From positions 372,001 to 436,000 of the forward strand of contig NZ_FMAC01000006.1 of assembly GCF_900094555.1 (NCBI RefSeq): 64,000 nt of DNA, read 5' to 3'. Of this stretch, positions 42,623-50,727 are shown in pieces. The position numbers were made by a program, and so were the translations under genes. How positions within the stretch are numbered: position 1 is the stretch's first letter; each line of letters starts with the position of its first letter. The stretch comes from Martinezella hainanensis. GTDB lineage: Bacteria > Pseudomonadota > Alphaproteobacteria > Rhizobiales > Rhizobiaceae. The notes beneath the pieces were generated by a model, which was not told where the DNA came from, searched no databases, and saw only the letters and a list, made by a program, of their open reading frames with translations.

Positions 42623-43813
42623 CTAGACCGTTGATGAGATTGCGAAGGCACGTTCGAGGTCAGCGATAAGATCTTCGACATCCTCCAGCCCGATCTGAAG
42701 GCGGATGACCGGTCCTTCCGTGGGCACCTGCGCAATGCGACGATCACTGAGATCGACGCGCAGCGCCAGGCTCTGATATCCACCCCAGGAGTAGCCGAGA
42801 CCGAACAGCGAAAGCCCATCGAGAAACCTTTCCGCCTTCAGCTTGAAATCCTCTCCTCGACCGGCTGCGAGCACAAAGGAAAACACACCGCCGGCTCCCT
42901 TGAAGTCACGCCGCCAAAGCGCGTGTCCAGGAAAGCTTTCCAGAGCCGGATAGAGAACGCGAACCACATCGTTCCGTCCCTCCAGCCATTTTGCAACGGC
43001 AAGACTGCTTGCTTGATGCCGCTCCAACCGAACGCCCATGGTGCGCAGTCCACGAAGAACCTGATACGCATCGTCCGGCGTACCGCAAAAGCCAAGCGCG
43101 CCATTGGCACGTTTCAACGTTGGCCAATGCTTGGCATTTGCCGAAATCGTACCCATCAGCACATCGGCATGGCCGGCTGGATATTTTGTCGAAGCCTGGA
43201 TAGACACGTCGACGCCAGCATCAAGGGGTCTGAAGAAAAGCGGTGTCGCCCAGGTATTGTCCATGGTAACAATCGCGTCATGCCGATGAGCGACTTCGAC
43301 GATCGCGGGAATGTCCTGCATCTCAAACGTGTTCGATCCAGGCGCTTCCGTATGAACCAGTTTCGTGTTGGCCCTAAAAAGCGCCTCGATATCCCGGCCA
43401 ATCGAAGGGTCATAATACTCAACATCGACGCCGAAACGCGAAAGCATCGTATCGCAAAACTGCCGGACATTGCCGTAGACGGAATCGACGATCAGTGCGT
43501 GGTCTCCGCGCGACAGATACGCCAGCAGCGCGGTCGTAACGGCGGCAAGGCCGGACGGGACCAGCATCGTGCCGGCCGCCCCTTCGAGTTCATTGATCGC
43601 ATCGCAAAGCGCGTCCGTGGTCGGCGTGCCTCGCGTCGCATAGGTGTATTTCTGCCCGTTGCGATCCATCGTTTGCGCATCCGGAAACAGAACCGTCGAT
43701 GCATGAACCTTCGGTGGATTGATGAAGCCATGATAGTCGAAGGGATCGTAGCCTGCGCGTACAAGCTGGGTATTGGGACCTGCCGGGTTAGTCGGATCAT
43801 TGCCCCTGGTCAT
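42623..43813 (-). CDS. metC: Cys/Met-metabolism PLP enzyme (cystathionine beta-lyase type)
   Basis: A 396-residue fold-type I PLP enzyme. The Schiff-base lysine is Lys210 in SIQASTKYPAGH, the cofactor phosphate/ring contacts are in TYATRGTPTTDAL and VTMDNTWATPLFF, and the C-terminus has LRVDLSDRRI and IRLQIGLEDVEDLI. The TKYPAGH segment is characteristic of cystathionine beta-lyases (MetC); gamma-synthase or sulfhydrylase activity cannot be excluded. Its start overlaps the stop of the cysteine synthase-type gene (43810-43813). Together they could move sulfur between cysteine and homocysteine, or cleave imported S-substituted cysteines. Confidence 0.86.
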   Translation of the reverse strand: MTRGNDPTNPAGPNTQLVRAGYDPFDYHGFINPPKVHASTVLFPDAQTMDRNGQKYTYATRGTPTTDALCDAINELEGAAGTMLVPSGLAAVTTALLAYLSRGDHALIVDSVYGNVRQFCDTMLSRFGVDVEYYDPSIGRDIEALFRANTKLVHTEAPGSNTFEMQDIPAIVEVAHRHDAIVTMDNTWATPLFFRPLDAGVDVSIQASTKYPAGHADVLMGTISANAKHWPTLKRANGALGFCGTPDDAYQVLRGLRTMGVRLERHQASSLAVAKWLEGRNDVVRVLYPALESFPGHALWRRDFKGAGGVFSFVLAAGRGEDFKLKAERFLDGLSLFGLGYSWGGYQSLALRVDLSDRRIAQVPTEGPVIRLQIGLEDVEDLIADLERAFAISSTV

Positions 43814-44769
43814 TGTGTCTGCTCCGTCGAAGTCGATAAGTAGCGCTCACCGGTATCGGGCAAGATGGCGACGATGACCTTGCCGGCATTCTCGGGCCGG
43901 GCGGCCAACTGCGTTGCCGCCCATAGAACCGCCCCCGACGATGTTCCCGCGAATATCCCCTCCTCCGCAGCAAGCGCATGCGCCGTCGCGCGAGCATCGG
44001 CAGTGCTGAGAGCGATGATTTCATCGGCGATCGTCGTATCGAAATTGCGCGGCAGCTGCTCCGGCGAGACTTCGCTCACCTTGTGGACACCATCGATCTC
44101 ATCAGGATAGGGATCGTCCTCAGTGGGCAGCGACTCTGCCGCCGGCTCCGCGATCACGACCTTCAAATCAGCCTTTTGCGATTTCAGGAACCTGCCTGCT
44201 CCAGAGATCGTGCCGCCAGTGCCGACACCGGCAACGAAGATATCGACCGCGCCATCCGTGTCACGCCAGATTTCCGGGCCTGTCGTTTCAAAATGTGTCT
44301 GCGGATTTGCGGGATTGGACAATTGATCGGTGAAGAATGCCGTCGGGTTCTCCTCGCGTATGCGTGCCGAGATTTTGTCCAGTGCTTCGGGATCAAGGAA
44401 GAACTCGTTTTGCACCGTAACGATCTCGGCGCCGAAGTGCCGTAGGAGCTTCACCTTATCCCGGCTGATATTGTCACTCAGGTAGAATTTCGTGCGATAG
44501 CCGCGCGATGCCGCCACCGCCGCCAGGCCTATCCCGGTATTGCCGCTCGTCACGTCGACGATGAGATCTCCTTGCCGCAGCCTTCCCTCATCTTCCGCCT
44601 GCCTGACAAGGCCCCAGGCAATCCGATCCTTCACGCTGCCCGCCGGATTGAAATATTCGATCTTCGCAACGATACGGGCACCGAGCGCCCGGCTCCGGCG
44701 ATAGTTATGGAGTTCAAGCAGTGGCGTATTGCCGATCAGCTCCGAGAAGCTTTGATAGATTTTCGTCAC
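43810..44769 (-). CDS. cysK: cysteine synthase (O-acetylserine sulfhydrylase) family enzyme
   Basis: A 319-residue fold-type II PLP enzyme. Lys47 in NPAGSVKDRIA binds PLP, and TSGNTG (74-79) binds the substrate carboxylate. GTGGTISG contacts the cofactor phosphate. Length and motifs fit CysK/CysM. The loop after the substrate site (FYLSDNISRDKVKLLRHFGA) differs from classic CysK, which has PETMS..RR, so a specialised sulfhydrylase is possible. First enzyme gene of a minus-strand unit with the PLP lyase; a 46-residue membrane protein gene lies 73 nt upstream on the same strand. Confidence 0.88.
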   Translation of the reverse strand: MTKIYQSFSELIGNTPLLELHNYRRSRALGARIVAKIEYFNPAGSVKDRIAWGLVRQAEDEGRLRQGDLIVDVTSGNTGIGLAAVAASRGYRTKFYLSDNISRDKVKLLRHFGAEIVTVQNEFFLDPEALDKISARIREENPTAFFTDQLSNPANPQTHFETTGPEIWRDTDGAVDIFVAGVGTGGTISGAGRFLKSQKADLKVVIAEPAAESLPTEDDPYPDEIDGVHKVSEVSPEQLPRNFDTTIADEIIALSTADARATAHALAAEEGIFAGTSSGAVLWAATQLAARPENAGKVIVAILPDTGERYLSTSTEQTQ

Positions 44770-44842
44770 GCGATACTTCTCCGATGTCCGGCGAGCAGGA
44801 GCAAAGATCGAGAAGGAAGCGCGAAATTACGCCCCGGCCCCT

Positions 44843-44983
44843 TCACGCTGTGCGCAGCAATAGAAGCAGTGACAGGAGGAGCGTGAGGCCGACAAGAGCC
44901 AACTGTGCAATCGTCCAGGATCCGAGACCCACTGGGCGACGCGTTTGCGTTGTGAGCGAGGCGAGGTAGAGAACCGTATCCAT
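44843..44983 (-). CDS. 46-residue single-span membrane protein
   Basis: A short frame with a strong AGGAG site 7 nt before ATG 44983. The product begins MDTVLYLASLTTQTRRP and ends with one hydrophobic helix (WTIAQLALVGLTLLLSLLLL, then LRTA). Residues before the helix are positively charged. It sits directly upstream of the cysteine synthase gene and is probably co-transcribed. No family recognised. It could modulate a transporter or a membrane-bound enzyme (speculation); small size and good initiation signals are what is seen. Confidence 0.6.
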   Translation of the reverse strand: MDTVLYLASLTTQTRRPVGLGSWTIAQLALVGLTLLLSLLLLLRTA

Positions 44984-45203
44984 GCGAGCTCCTGATTCCG
45001 GCGTCGGCCGCGCACCGAGCCGTTAAACGGCATCGCGGTGGCAAACGCCCATCCAATGCCGAGACATTATCCACAAATCCAGTAGATTAAAGGAATAGGT
45101 TTCTGCCGTTACCGCTCGAATCGGCAAAATGAATTTCTTCGCCTTAATATCCAGGTCGGAATCATCACGCCCCGGACCGATGCTGGCGCCTGGAGGCATC
45201 TGC

Positions 45204-45209
45204 TATAAT
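45204..45209 (+). promoter_or_regulatory. extended -10 promoter candidate
   Basis: TGCTATAATG contains TGN-TATAAT, a consensus extended -10, 161 nt upstream of the first ATG of the methionine-rich gene. The -35 match is weak. If real, it gives a 5' leader of about 150 nt that is AT-rich and contains a small inverted repeat (AGTTG...CAACT, about 45317-45334). The remaining stretch 44984-45203 must contain the promoter of the minus-strand cysK unit. Confidence 0.5.
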
Positions 45210-45375
45210 GGATAAATCTCTGCAATAACAACGATACCGATCAAACAAACAGAGACATCTCTATTCTATTGGAGGAAAGAATATTAAAATAATTTTTTGC
45301 ATTGAACGGGAAAATTAGTTGGCATAACTCAACTTTCATCGAAGGCCAGAACACGGCCGATTTCGGGAGATGACG

Positions 45376-45732
45376 ATGATGAACCCTGCAATGAATATGA
45401 TGCCGATGATGAACCCCATGATGAGCAACATGCCGATGATGGGCGCGATGCCAATGATGAATCCCATGATGAACCCGATGATGGGTTCCATGATGGGCGG
45501 CATGCCGATGATGAATCCGATGATGATGCCCATGATGCAGATGATGATGGGCAAGATGACCTGCAAGATGACGCCGAAGGGCATGGTCTGCGAGATGATG
45601 CCGATGGAAGGCATGGACAAGGACATGTTTATGGAATGCTGCAAGCGCATGATGTCCATGATGTCCTCGGGCATGCCGATGATGATGATGTGCGGCAACA
45701 TGATGATGTGCTGCATGATGGAAGCTGCCTGA
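45376..45732 (+). CDS. methionine-rich low-complexity protein
   Basis: A 118-residue protein with 55 methionines and seven cysteines, so more than half of its residues contain sulfur. The N-terminal half is built from MMNPMM and MPMM repeats; the C-terminal third is more complex and holds the cysteines (MTCKMTPKGMVCEMMP, MECCKRMM, MCGNMMMCCMM). No signal peptide. GGGAG lies 6 nt before ATG 45376; an ATG at 45370 abuts the site. A perfect hairpin overlaps its stop. Two roles fit: sulfur/methionine storage, given the sulfur genes around it, or binding of copper or silver through Met and Cys. Neither is proven. No known family recognised. Confidence 0.72.
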   Translation: MMNPAMNMMPMMNPMMSNMPMMGAMPMMNPMMNPMMGSMMGGMPMMNPMMMPMMQMMMGKMTCKMTPKGMVCEMMPMEGMDKDMFMECCKRMMSMMSSGMPMMMMCGNMMMCCMMEAA

Positions 45733-45745
45733 TATTATCAGGCAG
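45725..45745. terminator. perfect hairpin overlapping the stop of the Met-rich gene
   Basis: CTGCCTGATA-T-TATCAGGCAG, 10-bp arms, with the TGA stop codon inside. The single-base loop must open further to about 3 nt. It has no T tract; it may end transcription or protect the 3' end. Confidence 0.55.
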
Positions 45746-45759
45746 ATACGAGCACAAAA

Positions 45760-45815
45760 GCGGCTCACCGCTCAAACATATCACGCAAAACTGAGCCGCG
45801 GCTTTGCGTGATATG
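45760..45815. other. interlocking inverted repeats (possible pseudoknot or bidirectional terminator)
   Basis: GCGGCTCA (45760-45767) can pair with TGAGCCGC (45792-45799), and CATATCACGCAAA (45777-45789) with TTTGCGTGATATG (45803-45815), a perfect 13-bp stem. The order of the strands (A, B, A', B') means the two helices interlock as an H-type pseudoknot or exclude each other. It lies between the Met-rich gene and the convergent XRE-cupin gene. Confidence 0.6.
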
Positions 45816-45904
45816 CACGAAAGCAATGACCTGAAGCGCCAGGAGCAAATCTTAGGAGATCGCGACTGCTTCAGGGATTACCTCTTTATTCGCATGGCGC
45901 AAAC

Positions 45905-46528
45905 TCAGCCGCGAACTTCCTCGACATAAGTGGTGACGAGATAGAGCACTGCCTCGTTGCCGGTCATGTTGCGATAGCTGTGGGCAACATCCGCCTCGAA
46001 TATGATGGCATCGCCTTCGCCAAGGATCTGCGGCGCATGTCTGCCGGCAACGACCTCCACCGTACCGCGCGACACGACGAGATTTTCAACGGTGCCAGAC
46101 CGATGCGGTTCTGCGGTTTCAGTATGGTGGGGAGCAATTCGCAGCTCGTAGAACTCAACCTTGCGCTCGCTCTCATAAGGGAAAAGCGCCCTGGTCTGAA
46201 AGCGCCCTTCGGATGCGGAAAGGACCTTTGCTTTCGCGTGCGTCAGCACATGGAGAGTGGCTTCATGCGGCTCGGCGATCAATGAACCACAGGATACTTC
46301 GAGGGCAGCCGCGATTTTCCACAGGATAGCGACCGTGGGACTGCTCTTGCCGGTTTCAATCTGCCCGAGCATGGCCCTGCTGACGCCCGATATCTTGGCC
46401 AGCCGATCCAGCGAATAGCCCCGCCGTGTTCTCAGACGCCGCAGATTTTGGCCGGTCAACGTCGAGATTTCGTCGATTGCCTCTGCCCTGGAGACCAGAT
46501 GCAGCGGCCCGCCCAGTTCAGCTGCCAT
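45905..46528 (-). CDS. XRE-family regulator with C-terminal cupin domain
   Basis: A 207-residue protein. The helix-turn-helix occupies about 27-82 (LRRLRTRRGYSLDRLAKISGVSRAMLGQIETG) and a cupin_2 barrel about 115-205 (VVSRGTVEVVAGRHAPQILGEGDAIIFEADVAHSYRN). Such regulators sense amino acids, polyamines or sulfur-containing metabolites. Its start overlaps the end of a 59-residue membrane-type gene by 11 nt, so that gene and the regulator form a pair. Divergent from the monooxygenase operon that starts at 47174, for which it is a candidate regulator. Confidence 0.88.
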   Translation of the reverse strand: MAAELGGPLHLVSRAEAIDEISTLTGQNLRRLRTRRGYSLDRLAKISGVSRAMLGQIETGKSSPTVAILWKIAAALEVSCGSLIAEPHEATLHVLTHAKAKVLSASEGRFQTRALFPYESERKVEFYELRIAPHHTETAEPHRSGTVENLVVSRGTVEVVAGRHAPQILGEGDAIIFEADVAHSYRNMTGNEAVLYLVTTYVEEVRG

Positions 46529-46697
46529 AGGTTTGATTGCCGAACGGCATTACGGGAATAAAGCCGACGAAGGGCACCCACATCAGAAACGGCTGGGCCG
46601 GCCAGGTTGCGCCGGCAGACGACGCCACCGCTGAGGTTTTCTCGCGGGCATCGCGATAGGCCTGGAAATCAATGATATTGGCAGCCTGACGGGACAT
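46518..46697 (-). CDS. 59-residue hydrophobic protein coupled to the XRE-cupin regulator
   Basis: ATG 46697, with GAGGAA 6 nt upstream, opens a 59-codon frame: MSRQAANIIDFQAYRDAREK at the N-terminus and a hydrophobic C-terminal segment (FLMWVPFVGFIPVMPFG). The stop at 46518-46520 lies inside the regulator gene, which suggests translational coupling. No family recognised. The C-terminal segment could touch the membrane. A small signalling or accessory protein is possible, but only the gene structure is seen. Confidence 0.65.
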   Translation of the reverse strand: MSRQAANIIDFQAYRDAREKTSAVASSAGATWPAQPFLMWVPFVGFIPVMPFGNQTYGS

Positions 46698-47070
46698 TCT
46701 AGTTCCTCAAATCTAACGCGATAAATCTACTATTTCACTGCACTACTGTGGAGAGAGCCGTACCCAATCTTGGCAAGAGCGGCGGAATGTTTTTGCAAAA
46801 GGGCGCGTTTGCGACGAAAGGCCTGCCCGAGAAACGGTCGATCAAGTGGTTGTTGATCCTCCTGTTGCCAGGCAGGTCCCATCCGCGCCGCCGCGGCTGC
46901 AACAATCGCACCCCAGCGCGCTTCATGCGCTCATTGAGAATGGCAAAGTCCGCACTGCACGCGACAGATTTCCCGAACCCCAGCGGCGCAGGATCTCTAA
47001 CGACGGCTATCTGTCGAAACCTAAAAGGAGACCTCAGCTTCTCGGTTGGCCGGATTCAAAGCATAAATAT
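46698..47070. other. intergenic region between the XRE unit and the monooxygenase operon
   Basis: No convincing gene in about 370 nt. ATAAATCTACTATTT (from 46720) upstream of the 59-residue gene resembles the AT-rich dyads seen elsewhere. Open frames here lack ribosome-binding sites and family motifs. Confidence 0.4.
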
Positions 47071-47110
47071 TCTACAAATTTTATAGAAAAAGAACGACCT
47101 GTCTTTCTGC
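47071..47110 (+). promoter_or_regulatory. shared promoter/operator element, copy 1
   Basis: TCTA-N9-TAGA at 47071-47087 (perfect TTCTA/TAGAA arms), continuing into TAGAAAAAGAAC, GACC and GTCTTTCT. Positions 47074-47110 match 52291-52327 at 31 of 37 bases. The element begins 100 nt before the monooxygenase ATG (47174); the other copy begins 102 nt before its gene. Confidence 0.75.
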
Positions 47111-47173
47111 AGCATTCCGGCGACGTTAGCATCCTGTCCACAATCCGGTGAAGCAAACCATAGGGACATAGAC

Positions 47174-48274
47174 ATGCCGACCGAATTCATCAGCGTCACC
47201 TTTCCAAATGCCTCGACCGAGCTCAACCCTCTCGAAAATCCCGCGCTCGACCCACAATTCATCGAGCGCTATGCCCGTTCGCTCGATGATTATGGCTTCA
47301 ACTACACCCTCATTCCCTATGACAGCGCGTCCTTCGACCCCTTTACCATCGGCGCGACCGTGGCGGCGCACACCAAGAACATCAAGATCATCATCGCCCT
47401 TCGTCCGAATACGATCTATCCGACGGTCGCTGCGAAATCGCTGGCGACGCTCGATCAGCTGAGCGGCGGGCGGGTGGTTGTCCATTTCATTGCCGGCGGG
47501 AGCGATGAAGAACAGGCCAAGGAAGGCGACTTCCTCGACAAGCATCAGCGTTATGAACGGCAGGAGGAGTATATCCGCATTCTGCGACGCGTCTGGCAGT
47601 CGAGCGAACCCTTTGACTTCGATGGCCGCTACTATCAATTCAAGCAGTTCCACAGCCGCGTGCGTCCAGTGAACGGCACCATCCCGGTGTCGGTCGGCGG
47701 ATCATCGGACGACGCCTATCGCATCGGCGGCGAGCTTGCCGATATCTTCGGCCTGTGGGGTGAGCCGCTGGCCGAAACCAAGCAGCAAATCGACCGGATC
47801 CATGCAGAAGCTGCCCGCGCCGGTCGCAAGGATCGTCCGCGGATCTGGGTGACGTTTCGTCCGATTGTCGCAGAGACGGATGAGCTTGCCTGGGCCAAGG
47901 CGCATCGCACCCTCGACCTTTTGAAGGAAAATCGCGCAAAAGGCCTTGGCAAGGTGCCGCCAACCGCGCCTTCGCCGCAGAATGCCGGCTCGCAGCGCCT
48001 GCTTGAAATCGCCTCGCGCGGCGATGTGCATGATCGGGCTCTTTGGTACCCGACGGTGACGGCGACGAATGCGCGCGGTGCGTCCACTGCGCTGGTCGGC
48101 TCGCCAAGAACGATTGCGGATTCCATTCTCGATTACGTCGATCTCGGCGCGGATCTGATCTCGATCAGAGGCTATGACAACCTCAACGACGCCATCGACT
48201 ACGGCCGCTATATTCTGCCGCTCGTCAGGGCGGATCTGGTGGAACGGGAAAGACCGCAGCAGGCGGTCGCCTGA
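47174..48274 (+). CDS. SsuD-like luciferase-family FMNH2-dependent monooxygenase
   Basis: A 366-residue flavin-dependent enzyme of the alkanesulfonate/dibenzothiophene monooxygenase group: LDDYGFNYTLIPYDSAS, NIKIIIALRPNTIYPTVAAKSLATLDQLSGGR and VSVGGSSDDAYRIGGELADIFGLWGEP. It probably desulfonates or oxidises an organosulfur compound with reduced flavin supplied by a separate reductase. It is the first gene after the shared promoter element and divergent from the XRE-cupin unit. It is not a close copy of the other three luciferase-like proteins in the window. A 130-nt gap precedes the acyl-CoA-dehydrogenase-like gene. Confidence 0.87.
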   Translation: MPTEFISVTFPNASTELNPLENPALDPQFIERYARSLDDYGFNYTLIPYDSASFDPFTIGATVAAHTKNIKIIIALRPNTIYPTVAAKSLATLDQLSGGRVVVHFIAGGSDEEQAKEGDFLDKHQRYERQEEYIRILRRVWQSSEPFDFDGRYYQFKQFHSRVRPVNGTIPVSVGGSSDDAYRIGGELADIFGLWGEPLAETKQQIDRIHAEAARAGRKDRPRIWVTFRPIVAETDELAWAKAHRTLDLLKENRAKGLGKVPPTAPSPQNAGSQRLLEIASRGDVHDRALWYPTVTATNARGASTALVGSPRTIADSILDYVDLGADLISIRGYDNLNDAIDYGRYILPLVRADLVERERPQQAVA

Positions 48275-48404
48275 CGCCCGCATTGTCACGCATCAACAAA
48301 TGAAATTTGGCGAACGCCATTCGGTTTGTGTTTGCAAAGACAGGCCATCGCGCGGCAAAGCCCGCGCATGGCACCCCTCGCTGCTTCAAAGAGGCTGATG
48401 CAAA

Positions 48405-49649
48405 GTGTCCTATAGCACCAACGATCTGGCGGATGTGACCCGCAAGCTTGCTGCCGCAGCTGTGCCGGCAGATGAATCCGGAGCCTTCCCCTGGGCCGGC
48501 ATCGAGGCTGTCCATGCCGCGGGCCTTCTCGAAAGCACGGTGGCACCAAGGTTCGGCGGGAAAGGTGCGGGCATTGCCGACGTCGGGCGCATCCTGGCAG
48601 CCCTTGGTCGCGGCGATCCTTCGGTCGCCTTGATTAGCGCGATGACCATATTCACCCATCTCGGACAGGCCGCGGGCAGCAAGTGGCCGGAGCCGCTTTA
48701 TCGACGTTTGCTCGACGACGCGCGCGATCGCCCGATCCTGCTGAATGCCGCACGTGTCGAGCCCGACCTCGGTTCTCCCGCCCGGGGCGGGCTTCCCGAC
48801 ACATTGGCGCGCCGCACCGCCAGCGGATGGGCGATCTCTGGGCGCAAGCGTTTCGTTACCGGCGCGCTCGGCCTGACCCATTTCCTCGTCTGGGCGCGCA
48901 CCGATGAAACACCGCAACGCGTCGGCACCTTCGTCGTTCCGTCGCAACGCCCCGGCATCACGGTGATCGAAAACTGGAAAAGCCTGGGAATGCGGGCCAG
49001 CGGCTCGCACGATGTCGAGTTCAAAGATGTCGAGGTGCCGCTCGAAGACGTCCTCGATCTGGTCGACACTTCCGTCGGCACGCAGGACAATCGTGCCCAT
49101 GCTGCTGCTTCCGTCGCGCTGACCGCCATATATCTTGGAGCCGCGGAAGCGGCCCAGGAGGCATTCATCCGCTTCGGTCATGAACGGATCCCCACCAATC
49201 TCGGCGTTCCGATCGCAAAAACCGAAAGGTTCATTTCCGCAGCCGGCGAGATCGACCTGCTCGTGGGCGGCGCAAGACAGATCCTGTTCAACGCGCTCGA
49301 CCATTCGCTGGATGAAGTGGAAACACTCATCAGGGCGCGCCTTCTTGCGGCACGCAACATACGCGACGCGGTTCAGCTCGCCGTGCGCACGCTTGGCAAT
49401 CCCGGCCTCAACGGTGATCTCGGGATCGAGCGGCATTTCCGCGATATCCAATCGGTTCTTGTCCACGCGCCCCAGGAAGACACGTCTCTTTCCATTCTCG
49501 GGCGCTCGGCATGTGACAGATGGAGCCGCAAGACGGAAGAGCAGCCGCATCTTTTCACAGGGGAAAGGGCACACGCTGTACCCCCCGCCCCCCGGCAAGC
49601 AGGCGACACACGAGAGCTCGTGAATGCCGTTTCAGGAAGGCGAGCATGA
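48405..49649 (+). CDS. acyl-CoA dehydrogenase-like flavoprotein (SfnB/DszC-type)
   Basis: A 414-residue protein of the acyl-CoA dehydrogenase fold: GIEAVHAAGLLESTVAPRFGG, a middle beta domain (GWAISGRKRFVTGAL), KSLGMRASGSHDVEFKDVEVP and C-terminal helices. Members next to luciferase-like enzymes are flavin-dependent sulfur monooxygenases such as DszC or SfnB rather than dehydrogenases (family knowledge; role here inferred). The start is GTG 48405 with GAGG upstream. The C-terminus runs about 35 residues past the usual end (HAVPPAPRQAGDTREL), overlapping the next start. Second enzyme of the 47174-51928 cluster. Confidence 0.83.
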   Translation: MSYSTNDLADVTRKLAAAAVPADESGAFPWAGIEAVHAAGLLESTVAPRFGGKGAGIADVGRILAALGRGDPSVALISAMTIFTHLGQAAGSKWPEPLYRRLLDDARDRPILLNAARVEPDLGSPARGGLPDTLARRTASGWAISGRKRFVTGALGLTHFLVWARTDETPQRVGTFVVPSQRPGITVIENWKSLGMRASGSHDVEFKDVEVPLEDVLDLVDTSVGTQDNRAHAAASVALTAIYLGAAEAAQEAFIRFGHERIPTNLGVPIAKTERFISAAGEIDLLVGGARQILFNALDHSLDEVETLIRARLLAARNIRDAVQLAVRTLGNPGLNGDLGIERHFRDIQSVLVHAPQEDTSLSILGRSACDRWSRKTEEQPHLFTGERAHAVPPAPRQAGDTRELVNAVSGRRA

Positions 49650-50689
49650 CGCGCTACGTCATCATCGGAGCAGGTGCCGTGGGCGCTAGCCTTGCCGCGC
49701 AGTTTGAGCTTTCGGGTGTCGACTACGCCCTTGTCGGACGCGGCGCCCAGATCAGGCACATCATCGATCACGGCCTCGCCTACCATCGGCCTGCCGGCAT
49801 GAGGCGGCTGCGCCTGAACGCCTTCGATACGGCAGAGCCGCCATCACTGCGGCAGTCCGATATCCTGCTGCTGACGGTAAAATCGCAAGATGCCGCCGAA
49901 ACCCTCGCTTTTTGGGCCTGGCGGCCAATCGACCATTCTCAGGGACTGACAGCCTCCGCCCTGCCGATCGTCACATTTCAAAATGGCCTGGCCACGGAAG
50001 CGACAGCTCTTAGACTTTTTTCGAATGTCTACGGCGCCAGCATCCTGACGCCCGCCCGCTTTACGGAAACCGGCCACGTCGTGGTCGGAGGCGATCCGCA
50101 GGTGGCGATCGTGACCGTCGGTCGTTATCCGCACGGCACCGATGAGACGGCAGCCAAGATCGTCCTGCATCTTAGCCGATCGGATTACATCGCCGAGACA
50201 ACAAGCGATATCAAGCGATGGAAGGCGGCGAAGCTGCTTCACAATGTGCGCAATGTGCTGGAGCTTTTCGACGGAGCGGACGCCGAACGAACAGCATTCG
50301 GCACAGCCCTTGTCCAGGAAGCCGAGACGGTTTTGAAGGCGGCAGGCCATGCCTTGGCATCACCCTTGGAACGGACCGTCAGTATCGCGCACTGGAAGAT
50401 CGCCGAAAACTCCGGCATTCGGCCCGGCCAGCAATCGACCTGGCAGAGTTTCACGCGCGGCGCTTCAAGTGAAGTCGACTATCTGAATGGAGAAATCACT
50501 CTTCTCGGGCGTCTGCATGGGGTAGCGACGCCCTATAACCGTGCTGCCCAGGAAATTGCCGGATCGACGGCGCAAAAAGGTGGCTTCACGGCGCTCCTTC
50601 CTTTCGCTAGTCTGCGCCGGCTTGCCGAGAACTACCTGTCTTTCTCTACCCCTACCCCTTCGAGGCCGAAAGCACATCAGACGGGCTAG
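49646..50689 (+). CDS. ketopantoate reductase-like oxidoreductase (ApbA/PanE family)
   Basis: A 347-residue NADPH-binding protein: GxGxxG motif MTRYVIIGAGAVGASLAAQF, LLTVKSQDAAETL, FQNGLATEA and a C-terminal helical domain (NGEITLLGRLHGVATPYN, a PanE hallmark). In this sulfur-related operon a biosynthetic pantothenate role is unlikely; it may reduce a 2-keto acid or aldehyde released by the monooxygenases (inference). ATG 49646 overlaps the previous stop (ATGA) and has GGAAGG upstream. A TetR gene follows after 38 nt. Confidence 0.84.
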   Translation: MTRYVIIGAGAVGASLAAQFELSGVDYALVGRGAQIRHIIDHGLAYHRPAGMRRLRLNAFDTAEPPSLRQSDILLLTVKSQDAAETLAFWAWRPIDHSQGLTASALPIVTFQNGLATEATALRLFSNVYGASILTPARFTETGHVVVGGDPQVAIVTVGRYPHGTDETAAKIVLHLSRSDYIAETTSDIKRWKAAKLLHNVRNVLELFDGADAERTAFGTALVQEAETVLKAAGHALASPLERTVSIAHWKIAENSGIRPGQQSTWQSFTRGASSEVDYLNGEITLLGRLHGVATPYNRAAQEIAGSTAQKGGFTALLPFASLRRLAENYLSFSTPTPSRPKAHQTG

Positions 50690-50727
50690 TCCCGAGATCA
50701 TGCAATGACGGCATCCGGACCGACGCA

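Noticed and set aside
45296..45369. SAM-type riboswitch before the Met-rich gene
   Set aside because: The leader has a small inverted repeat but none of the conserved blocks of known SAM riboswitches.
45241..45768. His-rich minus-strand frame
   Set aside because: It is the complement of ATG-rich sense repeats and lacks a ribosome-binding site, whereas the sense frame has a good one.
48225..49598. 457-codon minus-strand frame
   Set aside because: Shadow of the acyl-CoA dehydrogenase-like gene, which has clear family motifs on the plus strand.
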